DNA of 64,000 nucleotides, from the NCBI RefSeq assembly GCF_900460065.1, contig NZ_UAVD01000008.1:1-64000 (forward strand), written 5' to 3'. Source of the DNA: Streptomyces griseus. Lineage in GTDB: Bacteria; Actinomycetota; Actinomycetes; Streptomycetales; Streptomycetaceae. The translations under genes were made by a program, and so were the position numbers. How positions within the stretch are numbered: the stretch's first letter is position 1; each line of letters begins with the position of its first letter. Shown one piece after another: positions 8,598 through 16,725 of this stretch. Below the pieces are notes generated by a model. The model saw only the letters and a list, made by a program, of their open reading frames with translations, made no database searches and was not told where the DNA came from.

Positions 8598-9335
8598 ATG
8601 GTGGCCCCGCCGGACAACGACGTGATCTGGGCGCGTTCCCTGCACCACTCCCACAACGGATCGCCCGGTCTCGGCGGTGTCTCCCTCGGTGTCCGGGACG
8701 CCGAGATCCTCGCTGTCACCGGACCGCGCGGCAGCGGGAAGACCACGCTGCTGCACTGCCTCTCCGGCCGGCTGACGCCCCAGGAGGGCGAGGTCTGGTT
8801 CAACAGCGTCCCCGTCCACACCATGGCCCCCCGGGTCCGCGAACGGCTGCGCCGGGAACGCTTCGGCTGGATCGCCTCCGACCCGGAGCTGGTCCCGGAG
8901 CTCACCGTCTGGGAGAACGCCGCGCTGCCCCTGCTGCTGCGCGGCGTCTCGCACCGGGCCGCCCGGAAGACCGCCGTCGAGTGGCTGGAGCGCCTGGACA
9001 TCGCCGCCTTCGCGCGGAAACGGCCGCACGCCCTGCTCCAGGCGCAGCGCCAGCGGATCTCCGTGGCGCGGGCCCTGGCCGCGCAGCCGACCGTGATCTT
9101 CGCCGACGAGCCCACCGCGACCCTGCACCGCGCCGACGGCACCCAGGTGCTGCGCACCCTCACCACGGCGGCCCGCTCGCACGGCATCACCGTCGTGCTG
9201 GCCACGCACGACGCCGAGGTCGCGGCCCTGGCCGACCGGACCGTCCCCCTGCTGGACGGCCGCTGCGTCGCCACCGTCACCCTGCCCGCGAAACCGGAAG
9301 CGGAGGGCCGCGCGGCGTGCTCGCTCTCCGTCTAG
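8598..9335 (+). CDS. ABC transporter ATP-binding protein with unusual signature motif
   Basis: A 245-aa ATPase of the MacB/LolD-like export type. Walker A (GPRGSGKTT), Walker B (VIFADEPTA) and the switch His (LATHDAE) are intact. The expected LSGGQ signature is replaced by LLQAQRQRISVARALA, so the motif that contacts ATP across the dimer is degenerate. GAGG lies eight bases before the ATG at 8598. Its 3' end overlaps the permease gene by 19 bases. Substrate unknown; candidates include lipids, peptides and antibiotics. Confidence 0.85.
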   Translation: MVAPPDNDVIWARSLHHSHNGSPGLGGVSLGVRDAEILAVTGPRGSGKTTLLHCLSGRLTPQEGEVWFNSVPVHTMAPRVRERLRRERFGWIASDPELVPELTVWENAALPLLLRGVSHRAARKTAVEWLERLDIAAFARKRPHALLQAQRQRISVARALAAQPTVIFADEPTATLHRADGTQVLRTLTTAARSHGITVVLATHDAEVAALADRTVPLLDGRCVATVTLPAKPEAEGRAACSLSV

Positions 9336-10477
9336 CCCGCGGTTCCCATCCCCTCGTCCTGGTCCGGCGGCTGCTGGTGGCCGCCGCTTCGGCGGGCGTC
9401 GGGTTCCTCCTCCTGTGCGCCCTCGGGTACGCCGCCGCGCACCCGGCCTCCGCCGGTTCGGTGCTGCGGCTGCTGTGGTGCTTCGTCCCGCTGGCCGCCA
9501 CCGTGCAGTTCGCCGTGGCGGTGGCCCGGACCGACCCGAGCACCCGGCCCCGGCCGGGCCTCTCCTCCGTCGGCCTGGGCCCGGTCCGGCTGTCCGCGCT
9601 GGCCGCGGTCTCCACCGCCGTCTCCACCACGCTCGGCTCCATGGTGGCCCTGCTCTTCTTCCTGCACCTGCGCGGCGATCTGACCGGGATGCCGTTCGAC
9701 GGCGGCGCGGCGGAGTTCCTCGGCGCGGACACTCCGCTGCCGTTGGCCGCCGCCCTGATGCTGCTGGCGCTCGTGCCGGTGGCCGCTTCGGCGGCGAGCG
9801 CGCTGGCGCTGCGGTCGCGGCCCGACCCCGTCCCGGACGCCTCCGGCTCCGAGGAGCTGCCGGAGCCCGCGCCGGCCCCGGCCGGACTCCCCTGGGGCGT
9901 GGCGCTGGTCGCGGCCGGACTCGCCGTCGAGGCGATCGCCTCCCGCGGCGCGTCGGGGAGCGCGTTCCCGCTGCCCGGACGGTACGACTCCACGCCGGTA
10001 GCGGTCCTGATCGGATGGACGCTCACCGCGGTCGGCCTGGCGACGGCGGGGCCGAGCCTGACCCATCTGTGCGGGCGGGTACTGCAGGCCGTGCGCCCCG
10101 GAGCCGTACGGCTGCTGGCGGGGCGGGTCCTGATGAACGAGGCGCGCCGGATCGGCCGCCCGCTCGGGGTGGTCTGCGCGGTGCTGTCCGCCGCGATCGC
10201 CGCCTCGGCGCTGTACGGGGGCGACGAGCGCCCCTACGGCCCGCTCACCGCACTCGGCGCGGTGCTGGTCCTCGGCTGCACGGCGGCCACGCTGCTGACC
10301 TCGGCGCTGGAGGCCAGGCACGCCCGCGCCCACACGGTCGAGGCCTTGTTGAGGATGGGCGCTCCGGCCGCCACGCTGCGCCGGGCGACGGCGCTGCGGG
10401 CGGGCGCGCTGCTGGCCCTGTTCGCCCCGCTGACCTGGGTGATCGCGCAGTTGGCGGCGCTTCCCCTGACGAAGTGA
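9317..10477 (+). CDS. ABC transporter permease, FtsX-like
   Basis: A 386-aa integral membrane protein with about eight hydrophobic segments (for example LLVAAASAGVGFLLLCALGY near the start and LLALFAPLTWVIAQLAAL at the end). The start is GTG 9317, inside the end of the ATPase frame and preceded by CGGAGGG, which suggests translational coupling. The C-terminal VEALLRMGAPAATLRRATAL region resembles the coupling helix of FtsX/MacB permeases. It should pair with the ATPase to form an exporter; the cargo is not evident. Confidence 0.75.
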   Translation: MLALRLARGSHPLVLVRRLLVAAASAGVGFLLLCALGYAAAHPASAGSVLRLLWCFVPLAATVQFAVAVARTDPSTRPRPGLSSVGLGPVRLSALAAVSTAVSTTLGSMVALLFFLHLRGDLTGMPFDGGAAEFLGADTPLPLAAALMLLALVPVAASAASALALRSRPDPVPDASGSEELPEPAPAPAGLPWGVALVAAGLAVEAIASRGASGSAFPLPGRYDSTPVAVLIGWTLTAVGLATAGPSLTHLCGRVLQAVRPGAVRLLAGRVLMNEARRIGRPLGVVCAVLSAAIAASALYGGDERPYGPLTALGAVLVLGCTAATLLTSALEARHARAHTVEALLRMGAPAATLRRATALRAGALLALFAPLTWVIAQLAALPLTK

Positions 10478-10523
10478 ACTGGCGGGGTGCCCGGGGTGCG
10501 GGTGCCCGGGAGCCCCGGCGGTG

Positions 10524-10976
10524 TCAGGGGTGGGTGGCGAGCCGGGCGGCCAGCGCGTCGAAGAAGGCCTCCCAGCCGTCCTCCGCCGCCGCGTACTGCT
10601 CGGGGGTGAGGTGGCCGCCGCGCTGCTGGAAGGCCAGCTCGGTGGTCCCGTCGCCGAGGTCGCTGAAGGTGACGGTGACGGTCTCGCCCTCGGCGTCCTC
10701 GGGGGCGGAGCCGTCCTTCAGCGTGAAGACGAGCCCGTCGGGTTCGCTGACCTCGCGGTAGACCCCGTGGAAGGGCATCTCGACGCCCGGCATCACGATG
10801 ACCAGGCGCCACGAGCCCCCGGGCCGGACGTCCATCGCGACCCGGTCCAGGGGGACGTCCGCCTCGCCCCCGTACCAGGCGGCGAAGTCCTCCGGCGACG
10901 TCCAGGCGGCGAAGACCCGCTGCTGCGGGGCGTCGAGGACGCGGGTGAGGTCGATGCCCTCGCGGGTGCCGGTCAT
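10524..10976 (-). CDS. SRPBCC/AHSA1-like domain protein
   Basis: A 150-aa single-domain protein of the START/AHSA1 fold: an N-terminal helix-strand (RVLDAPQQRVFAAWTSPEDF), the AWYGG and MDVRPGGSWRL strands, and a C-terminal helix GWEAFFDALAARLA. Such proteins bind hydrophobic ligands; their roles are mostly unknown. AAGGA precedes the ATG. It faces the ABC permease gene with a 46-base gap. Confidence 0.85.
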   Translation of the reverse strand: MTGTREGIDLTRVLDAPQQRVFAAWTSPEDFAAWYGGEADVPLDRVAMDVRPGGSWRLVIVMPGVEMPFHGVYREVSEPDGLVFTLKDGSAPEDAEGETVTVTFSDLGDGTTELAFQQRGGHLTPEQYAAAEDGWEAFFDALAARLATHP

Positions 10977-11049
10977 GGTTCACGGTCCTTGTCGCTGTCG
11001 GTGCCCTGCGGCGTACGGGTACGGGGTCCGGACCTCCAGCTTGCCGGGC

Positions 11050-11087
11050 CCGGGGCGCGCTGTCGCGGCGTACGGCACGCGCCCCGG
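11050..11087 (-). terminator. Hairpin after the GT4 glycosyltransferase gene
   Basis: CCGGGGCGCG at 11050-11059 pairs perfectly with CGCGCCCCGG at 11078-11087, just past the stop codon at 11096. It is a likely terminator of the two-gene glycosyltransferase operon. Confidence 0.5.
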
Positions 11088-11095
11088 CTCCCCGG

Positions 11096-12283
11096 TCAGG
11101 GCCGCAGCAGTCCGGCGAGGGTGGCGTACGCGCTCTCCCACCCCCACGCCTCGCGGACCCACGCCCGGCCCTTCTCCCCCATGGCCGCGGCCGCCGCCCG
11201 GTCCCGCAGCAGCGCGACGAGCCGCTCCGCGACGGCGGCCGTGTCCCGCCCGTCGACCAGGTGGCCGGTCTCCCCGTCCCGTACGGTGTCCGGCGCGCCG
11301 CCCGAGTCGCCGACGAGGACCGGCAGCCCGGCGGCCGCCGCCTCCAGGAAGACGATCCCGAGCCCCTCCACCTCCAGGCCGCCTCTGCGGGTGCGGCAGG
11401 GCATGGCGAAGACGTCGGCCGCCGCGTAGTGCTCCGGCATCTCCGGGTGCGGGCGTCCGCCGGCGAGGACCACGGCGTCCGCGACCCCGGTGTCGGCGGC
11501 GAGCCGGCGCAGGGTCCGGGCGTACGGTCCGTCGCCGGTCAGCAGGAGTACGGCGTCGGGCACCGAGCGCAGGACGGCGGGGAGGGCGCGGATCAGGGTG
11601 TCCTGCCCCTTGCGCGGGACGAGCCGCGCCGCGCACAGGATCACCGGCCGCGCACCGAGCCCGTACCGCTCGCGGACACGGTTGCGCGTCCCGGGCTGTG
11701 CCCCGTCGCACGCCCGTTCCCGTACGGCTTCGCGCGCTCCCGGCCGTACGGCGAAGGCCTCCGGGTCCACGCCCGGTGCCAGCCGCACCATGCGGCGGGC
11801 GGCGGCCGGGCCCAGCGCGGCGGCGATGGGGGCGCGGGTGGCCGCGCCCAGGTAGGTCACCGCGTCCGTACGCTCCCCGATCCTCCGCAGCAGGGCCCGG
11901 GCGCCCGGGGTGCGGGCCCACCACACCTCGTGCCCGTGCGTCGTGGCGACGGCCCGCCGCACCCCGCTCTCCCGGCGCAGCCGGCCCGCCATCAGCCCGA
12001 GCGGGGCGGCGGCCCCGAACCAGACGCTGTCGCAGCCGTGGCGGCGGGCGAGTCCGGCGGCGCGGGCGGTGACGCGGGGGACGGGGAGCAGCGTCCGGGC
12101 CGGGTCGCGGACCACGGGGTAGGGCAGGGCCGCGTCATGGGCGGCTGCCCCGGGTTCGGCGGAAGTGTACACGACGACGGAGTCCGCGGGGAACCGGTCG
12201 GTCATCGCCCGGACGAAGGTCTCGATGCCGCCCTGGCGCGGCGGGAAGTCGTTGGTCACCACGAGGGTGCGGCGGCCGGTCAT
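11096..12283 (-). CDS. Glycosyltransferase family 4, PimB-like
   Basis: A 395-aa GT-B glycosyltransferase. The N-terminal TLVVTNDFPPRQGGIETFV is very like mannosyltransferases acting on phosphatidylinositol mannosides (PimB' type). The donor-binding half has CAARLVPRKGQDTLI, LLTGDGPY and the EX7E motif within EVEGLGIVFLEAAAAGLPV. It should transfer a sugar from a nucleotide donor at the inner membrane face. The ATG at 12283 overlaps the stop of the upstream membrane protein gene as ATGA, so both are coupled. An internal insertion around residue 200 (REAVRERACDGAQPGTRNRV) looks lineage-specific. Confidence 0.82.
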   Translation of the reverse strand: MTGRRTLVVTNDFPPRQGGIETFVRAMTDRFPADSVVVYTSAEPGAAAHDAALPYPVVRDPARTLLPVPRVTARAAGLARRHGCDSVWFGAAAPLGLMAGRLRRESGVRRAVATTHGHEVWWARTPGARALLRRIGERTDAVTYLGAATRAPIAAALGPAAARRMVRLAPGVDPEAFAVRPGAREAVRERACDGAQPGTRNRVRERYGLGARPVILCAARLVPRKGQDTLIRALPAVLRSVPDAVLLLTGDGPYARTLRRLAADTGVADAVVLAGGRPHPEMPEHYAAADVFAMPCRTRRGGLEVEGLGIVFLEAAAAGLPVLVGDSGGAPDTVRDGETGHLVDGRDTAAVAERLVALLRDRAAAAAMGEKGRAWVREAWGWESAYATLAGLLRP

Positions 12284-13602
12284 CGGGACACCTGCTTCCC
12301 CACGCGGACGAGCAAGGGGTGGCCGGGGGTCTGCCGGGCCGCCGCCCACACCGCGAGGACCAGCGGGTGCACCAGATAGCCGAACCGGCTCGCGGGCATG
12401 AACGCGATGGCCAAAAGCAGCCCGAGCGCGAGCCGCGCCGCCGCGTCCGACGCCGTCGCCGGGGGCCTGAGGAGAAGGGAGAGGGCGACGAGGAGCGCGC
12501 TCACCCCGAGCAGCAGGAGCGCGAGCGTGCGGCCGCCGGGGACGTGGGTGGCCAGCAGATGGCCGGGGAGCGGGCTCGCGGCGGACGAGACCGCGTCGGT
12601 CAGCCCGAGCGGGAAGTCGACGACATGGGCCCGGAAGGCTCCCGGGTCGCGCAGCGCGGCGGGCAGGACGAGGGCGGCGGCGGTGAGCAGCGCGACGAGC
12701 CCGCAGCGTGCGGCGGCGCGGTCCGCCGGCCGGCGGCTCCCCCCGAGGCCCTCCCGGCGGACCGCCGGGCGGCGGCTGTCCCCGCGGCCCTCCCGGCGGA
12801 CCGCCGGGCGGCGGCTGTCCCCGCGGCCCTCTCCCCCGTCCGCCGGGCGGCCCGCGGACGTGGACCGGGAGGCCGCCGCCAGCAGCGCCAGGGCCACCGG
12901 AATCGCGGGCCAGGCCGTCCACTTGAGGGCGGCTGCCGCGCCGAGCGCCAGTCCGGCGGCGCCCGCTCTCCCCCGGCCGGCCAGCGCGAGCCCGAGGCAC
13001 ATCAGCCCGGCCACCGGCAGATCGACGCCCCCCACCGCGAGCGGCAGCGCGACCAGCGGGCAGGCGGCGATCCACCGCAGCGGCGCGCTCCGGTCCCCCG
13101 CCGGGAGGGCGAACGCGAGCGCGCCGAGGAACGCCGCGCCCATCCACAGCCGTGGGTCGGTGAACGGCCCCGGCCCGGCCAGGGCCTCCGGCAGACCGAA
13201 GACGGCCATGCCCGGGAGGTACGGGTTGAAGTCCTCGGGCGCCACGGGGTGTTGGAGGTACGGCGTCCCCTCGGCGAGCAGCAGCCCGGCCGACCGCGCG
13301 ACCACCCGCGCCTCCAGCTGCGCCAGGTCCACGGCGAGAAGCCACAGCAGGGGCAGCGGCACCGCCCCGGCGAGGGCGACCGCGCCCGCGATACGGGGAC
13401 TCCGGCCGCGTGCGGTGAGCAGCGCGGCGGCCAGGTAGCCGAGCGCGGCGGCGGCTCCCCAGACGCGGTGCGGGCCGAGCGCGGAGAAGACCGCGAGCCC
13501 CAGCGCGGCGGTCGCGCACAGCGCCCACCAGAGGGCGCCACCGAGCCGCGGTGGCGGCTCGCGGTGCTGGTCAGGAGGGGTGAGGGGCGTGGTCGTTGCC
13601 AT
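12280..13602 (-). CDS. Polytopic membrane protein, GT87/DUF2029-like mannosyltransferase
   Basis: A 440-aa protein with roughly ten hydrophobic segments and a periplasmic-type loop near residue 120 (EGTPYLQHPVAPEDFNPYLP). That loop resembles GT-C fold, polyprenyl-phosphate-sugar-dependent transferases. Between two membrane segments sits a basic, Arg/Gly-rich loop built of three 13-residue repeats. The start is taken at ATG 13602 because the product then begins MATTTPLTPP; the ribosome site is weak. It is coupled to a PimB-like transferase, so a joint role in envelope mannolipid or glycan synthesis is likely. GT87 assignment is inference. Confidence 0.65.
   Translation of the reverse strand: MATTTPLTPPDQHREPPPRLGGALWWALCATAALGLAVFSALGPHRVWGAAAALGYLAAALLTARGRSPRIAGAVALAGAVPLPLLWLLAVDLAQLEARVVARSAGLLLAEGTPYLQHPVAPEDFNPYLPGMAVFGLPEALAGPGPFTDPRLWMGAAFLGALAFALPAGDRSAPLRWIAACPLVALPLAVGGVDLPVAGLMCLGLALAGRGRAGAAGLALGAAAALKWTAWPAIPVALALLAAASRSTSAGRPADGGEGRGDSRRPAVRREGRGDSRRPAVRREGLGGSRRPADRAAARCGLVALLTAAALVLPAALRDPGAFRAHVVDFPLGLTDAVSSAASPLPGHLLATHVPGGRTLALLLLGVSALLVALSLLLRPPATASDAAARLALGLLLAIAFMPASRFGYLVHPLVLAVWAAARQTPGHPLLVRVGKQVSR
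12731..12847. repeat. Three tandem 39-bp repeats inside the membrane protein gene
   Basis: Three copies start at 12731, 12770 and 12809 with CGGCGGCT. Copies 1 and 2 are almost identical and copy 3 diverges at its end. The period is a multiple of three and encodes a repeated RGDSRRPAVRREG-type peptide in a cytoplasmic loop. It looks like a recent in-frame slippage expansion. Confidence 0.9.
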
Positions 13603-13744
13603 GGATCCGAGGCTAGGAACGGGCCGTTCACGGATCGTCACACCACCGTCCGGTCCTCGGGGTCAACCCGTGGCATGAGCCGGCGCCGGGAATTCAACCC
13701 CTGCTCCGATGCGCCCGGACCCGGCGGTGACGAAGAATCTCCGT

Positions 13745-15019
13745 ATGACGCGCACCATCACGCCGGACCGCCCGGCCGCCGCTCCCGAAGCCCCGCCGCC
13801 GGCCCGCGGGGTGCGGCGACGGCTGCGGCACTGGGCGGCGTCCCCCTCCTACGCCTGGCTGACCGCGGCGGGGCTGACGCTGTTCGCGGTCGTGGAGCTG
13901 GCCGTCGTACCGGGTTCGGGGGTCACGGCGTTCGGGGTGCTGGTCTGCACGGCCTCGCTGGCCCTGCGGGCGACGCGTCCCGCCGTGGGGTTCGTGACCG
14001 TGGGCGCGGCTCTGCTGAGCTTCGCGACCGACGGCAACATGGCGTACGCGACCATCGCCGGGTCCCTGATCGGCTGCTACACCCTGGGGCGGCACCGGGT
14101 CCAGCATCCGGCGATCCTCGTACTGGCCGGTTCGCTGGCGGCGCTGACGGTCAATCTGGTGCACATCGACCGGTGGGCCCGGGACGGCTCCCCCGGGCTG
14201 CCGGCGCTCCAGGGGACCGACCGGTTCAGTCTGGGCCTGTACGCCGAGACACTGGTGCTGACGGTGATGATCCTGGGCGCGGTGAGCACGGGCGACGCGG
14301 TGCGGGCGCGCGAGGAGACCCGGCACACCCGGGCCGCCGCGCAGTCCCGGCTGCTGGCGATGGAGCGGCGGCAGGCCGCCGAGGCGGAGCGTGCGGCGAT
14401 CGCACGGGAGTTGCACGACATGATCGCGCACTCGGTGTCGGTGATCGCGGTGCGCGCCGAGAGCGCCACGTACACCACCCCGGACCTCTCGCCCCCGGCA
14501 CGGGACGCCTTCCAGGAGATCGCGGGCACGGCCCGGGCCTCGATGGCGGAGCTGCGGCGGCTGCTCGGGGTGCTGCGGACGGGCGACGGCCCCGCGACGG
14601 CCCCGCTCACCGCCCCGCAGCCCTCGCTGGCCGGTCTCGGCGACCTCCTCGATCAGCACCGGGCGGTGGGCGGCTCGGCGGAACTCCGGGTCACCGGTGA
14701 CCGGGCGCCGCTGCCCGCGTCCTGGGAGCTGTCGGCGTACCGGATCGTCCAGGAGGCCCTGACGAACGCCCGCCGGCACGCCCCGGGCGCGCACACGGTC
14801 GTGGAACTCCACCACCGACCGGGCCTGTTGACGGTCCGCGCGACGGACGACGGGCCGGGCCCCGGCCCCTCCGGCACCGTCGACGGCTCCGACGGCTCCG
14901 GGCGGCGGGGGCACGGTCTGGTGGGCATGGCCGAACGGGCCGCCCTGCTAGGCGGGCGGCTCACCGCCGGCCGGGGCCCGGCCGGCGGCTTCCTCGTGGA
15001 GGCGGAACTGCCGTGGTGA
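13745..15019 (+). CDS. Sensor histidine kinase, NarL-partner type
   Basis: A 424-aa kinase with about five N-terminal membrane segments and little extracytoplasmic sequence. These are followed by the HisKA_3 dimerisation helix with the phospho-acceptor in AIARELHDMIAHSVSVI. The ATPase domain shows the N-box EALTNARRHAP, the G-box DDGPG and the late GHGLVGMAERAALLGG motif. The start is at ATG 13745 (MTRTITPD); a GTG/ATG upstream at 13709 is possible. It overlaps its response regulator gene. The signal is unknown. Confidence 0.88.
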   Translation: MTRTITPDRPAAAPEAPPPARGVRRRLRHWAASPSYAWLTAAGLTLFAVVELAVVPGSGVTAFGVLVCTASLALRATRPAVGFVTVGAALLSFATDGNMAYATIAGSLIGCYTLGRHRVQHPAILVLAGSLAALTVNLVHIDRWARDGSPGLPALQGTDRFSLGLYAETLVLTVMILGAVSTGDAVRAREETRHTRAAAQSRLLAMERRQAAEAERAAIARELHDMIAHSVSVIAVRAESATYTTPDLSPPARDAFQEIAGTARASMAELRRLLGVLRTGDGPATAPLTAPQPSLAGLGDLLDQHRAVGGSAELRVTGDRAPLPASWELSAYRIVQEALTNARRHAPGAHTVVELHHRPGLLTVRATDDGPGPGPSGTVDGSDGSGRRGHGLVGMAERAALLGGRLTAGRGPAGGFLVEAELPW

Positions 15020-15681
15020 TCCGGGTGCTGGTGGCCGACGACCAGGCGGTCGTGCGGACGGCGTTCTCCGGTCTGCTGAACACCCAGGACGACATCGAGG
15101 TGGTCGGGGAGGCGGAGGACGGCGAGCAGGCCGTGCTCCGAGCGGCCGAACTGCGGCCCGATGTGGCGTTGCTGGACATCCGCATGCCCAGGCTCAGCGG
15201 CATCGACGCGGCGCGTGGCATCGTCGCGGAGTCGGGCGGGGCGACGAGGGCGCTGATGCTGACGACGTTCGGGCTGGACGAGTACGTGTACGACGCCCTG
15301 ACCGCCGGGGCCAGCGGATTCCTCCTCAAGGACGCCACCTTCCCCGAACTGCTGCACGCGGTACGGGTGGTGGCGGGCGGCCACGCCCTGCTGGCCCCCG
15401 AGATCACCGGGCGGCTCATCGCGGAGTTCACCCGGCAGCGGGTCAGCGCTCCCCCGCCGCGCTCGGTCGACGGGCTGACCGCGCGCGAGGTGGAGGTGCT
15501 CGTTCTGATCGCGCGGGGCCTGTCCAACGCGGACATCGCCGACCGGCTGACCATCACCGACCACACGGTGAAGACCCACATCAACCGGCTGTTCGCGAAG
15601 ATGGGACTGCGGGACCGGGCGCAGGCGGTGATCCTGGCGTACGAACGCGGGCTGGTGGCGGCGGGGACGCGGCCTCCCTGA
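15013..15681 (+). CDS. LuxR/NarL-type response regulator
   Basis: A 222-aa regulator. The receiver domain has the acidic pair ADDQ, the phospho-acceptor in LLDIRMPRLSG, the Thr in MLTTFG and the Lys in LLKDA. The C-terminal HTH (LTAREVEVLVLIARGLSNAD, then TVKTHINRLFAK) is typical of NarL. GTG 15013 lies within the last codons of the kinase gene. It is the cognate partner of the kinase upstream and may regulate the neighbouring loci, but no target site was identified. Confidence 0.92.
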   Translation: MVIRVLVADDQAVVRTAFSGLLNTQDDIEVVGEAEDGEQAVLRAAELRPDVALLDIRMPRLSGIDAARGIVAESGGATRALMLTTFGLDEYVYDALTAGASGFLLKDATFPELLHAVRVVAGGHALLAPEITGRLIAEFTRQRVSAPPPRSVDGLTAREVEVLVLIARGLSNADIADRLTITDHTVKTHINRLFAKMGLRDRAQAVILAYERGLVAAGTRPP

Positions 15682-15685
15682 GCCC

Positions 15686-16720
15686 TCAGGAGGCGTGGGT
15701 CCCGGCCGCCAGCACCACCGTCTCCGCCGCGTCGAAGCGGACGCCCACGACCGCGCCCTCCTCCGGGGTGTCTCGCAGGGCGCACTCCGCCTCCAGCACC
15801 GGCGCGTTCTCCGGCACCAGCCGCACGGTCACATGGTTGCCCCGGAAGGTGCGGACGCCGACCGTGCAGCGCAGGCCGTCCTCGGGAGCCCCGATCAGGA
15901 CGCCGGCGGGCCGGACCAGCAGATCCACCTCGCCCTGCGGGGAGCCCCCGGGAACCGGGACCTTGCCCCAGGCGGTGGCGGCGGCCTCTCCGGTGACGGT
16001 CGCCCCGGTCACGTTGTCGAAGCCGAGGAACCGGGCGACGAACGCGGAGGCGGGGCGCTGCCAGACGTCCAGCGGGCCGCCCTCCTGCGCGATCCGGCCG
16101 TCCCGCATCACGACGACCCGGTCGGCGAGCGCGAACGCCTCGCCCTGGTCGTGCGTGACGGCCAGCACGGTGGTGCCCAACTCCTGGAAGAGGGTGCGCA
16201 GCTCGACGACGAGCCGTTCGCGCAGGCTGCGGTCGAGCTGACCGAGCGGCTCGTCCAGCATCAGGAGCCTGGGCCGCGGGGCCAGGGCGCGGGCCAGGGC
16301 GACGCGCTGCTGCTCACCGCCGGACAGCGCGGAGACCGCGCGGCGTTCGGCCCCGGGGAGTCCGACCAGCTCCAGCAGCTCGCGCACCCGGCGCCCGGCC
16401 TCGGCCCGTCCGACACCGTGCATCCGGAGCCCGAAGGCGACGTTGGCGCCGACGTCCCGGTGCGGAAAGAGCTGGTGGTCCTGGAACATCAGGCCGAGGC
16501 CGCGCCGGTGCACCGGGACGCCGCTCTGGTCCTGCCCGGCCAGCAGGACCCGGCCGCCGTCCATGGGCTGGAGCCCGGCGACGGCCCGGAGCAGCGTGGA
16601 CTTCCCGCTGCCGCTGGGACCGAGCAGGCAGACGATCCGGTGGTCGGCGACCTCCAGGTCGACCGCGTCCAGGGCCGTACGCTTCCCGAACCGCACGGTG
16701 GCTTCCCGCAAGCTCAGCAT
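15686..16720 (-). CDS. thiQ: Thiamine ABC transporter ATP-binding protein
   Basis: A 344-aa importer ATPase: Walker A GPSGSGKST, Q-loop MFQDHQLF, intact signature LSGGEQQRVALARALA, Walker B LLMLDEPLGQLD and switch LAVTHDQGEA. A TOBE-like C-terminal domain of about 100 residues follows (DLLVRPAGVLIG). It is third in the thiB-thiP-thiQ operon, five bases after the permease stop. The assignment to thiamine rests on the TPP riboswitch in front of the operon; from the protein alone it could also be an iron or sulfate ATPase. Confidence 0.85.
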   Translation of the reverse strand: MLSLREATVRFGKRTALDAVDLEVADHRIVCLLGPSGSGKSTLLRAVAGLQPMDGGRVLLAGQDQSGVPVHRRGLGLMFQDHQLFPHRDVGANVAFGLRMHGVGRAEAGRRVRELLELVGLPGAERRAVSALSGGEQQRVALARALAPRPRLLMLDEPLGQLDRSLRERLVVELRTLFQELGTTVLAVTHDQGEAFALADRVVVMRDGRIAQEGGPLDVWQRPASAFVARFLGFDNVTGATVTGEAAATAWGKVPVPGGSPQGEVDLLVRPAGVLIGAPEDGLRCTVGVRTFRGNHVTVRLVPENAPVLEAECALRDTPEEGAVVGVRFDAAETVVLAAGTHAS

Positions 16721-16725
16721 GTCGT

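Noticed and set aside
12731..12847. CRISPR array
   Set aside because: The 39-bp units are adjacent without spacers and are in frame within a coding gene.
11096..13528. Single 810-codon minus-strand gene
   Set aside because: Only the part from 12283 is family-like; the rest is a shadow of the membrane protein gene.
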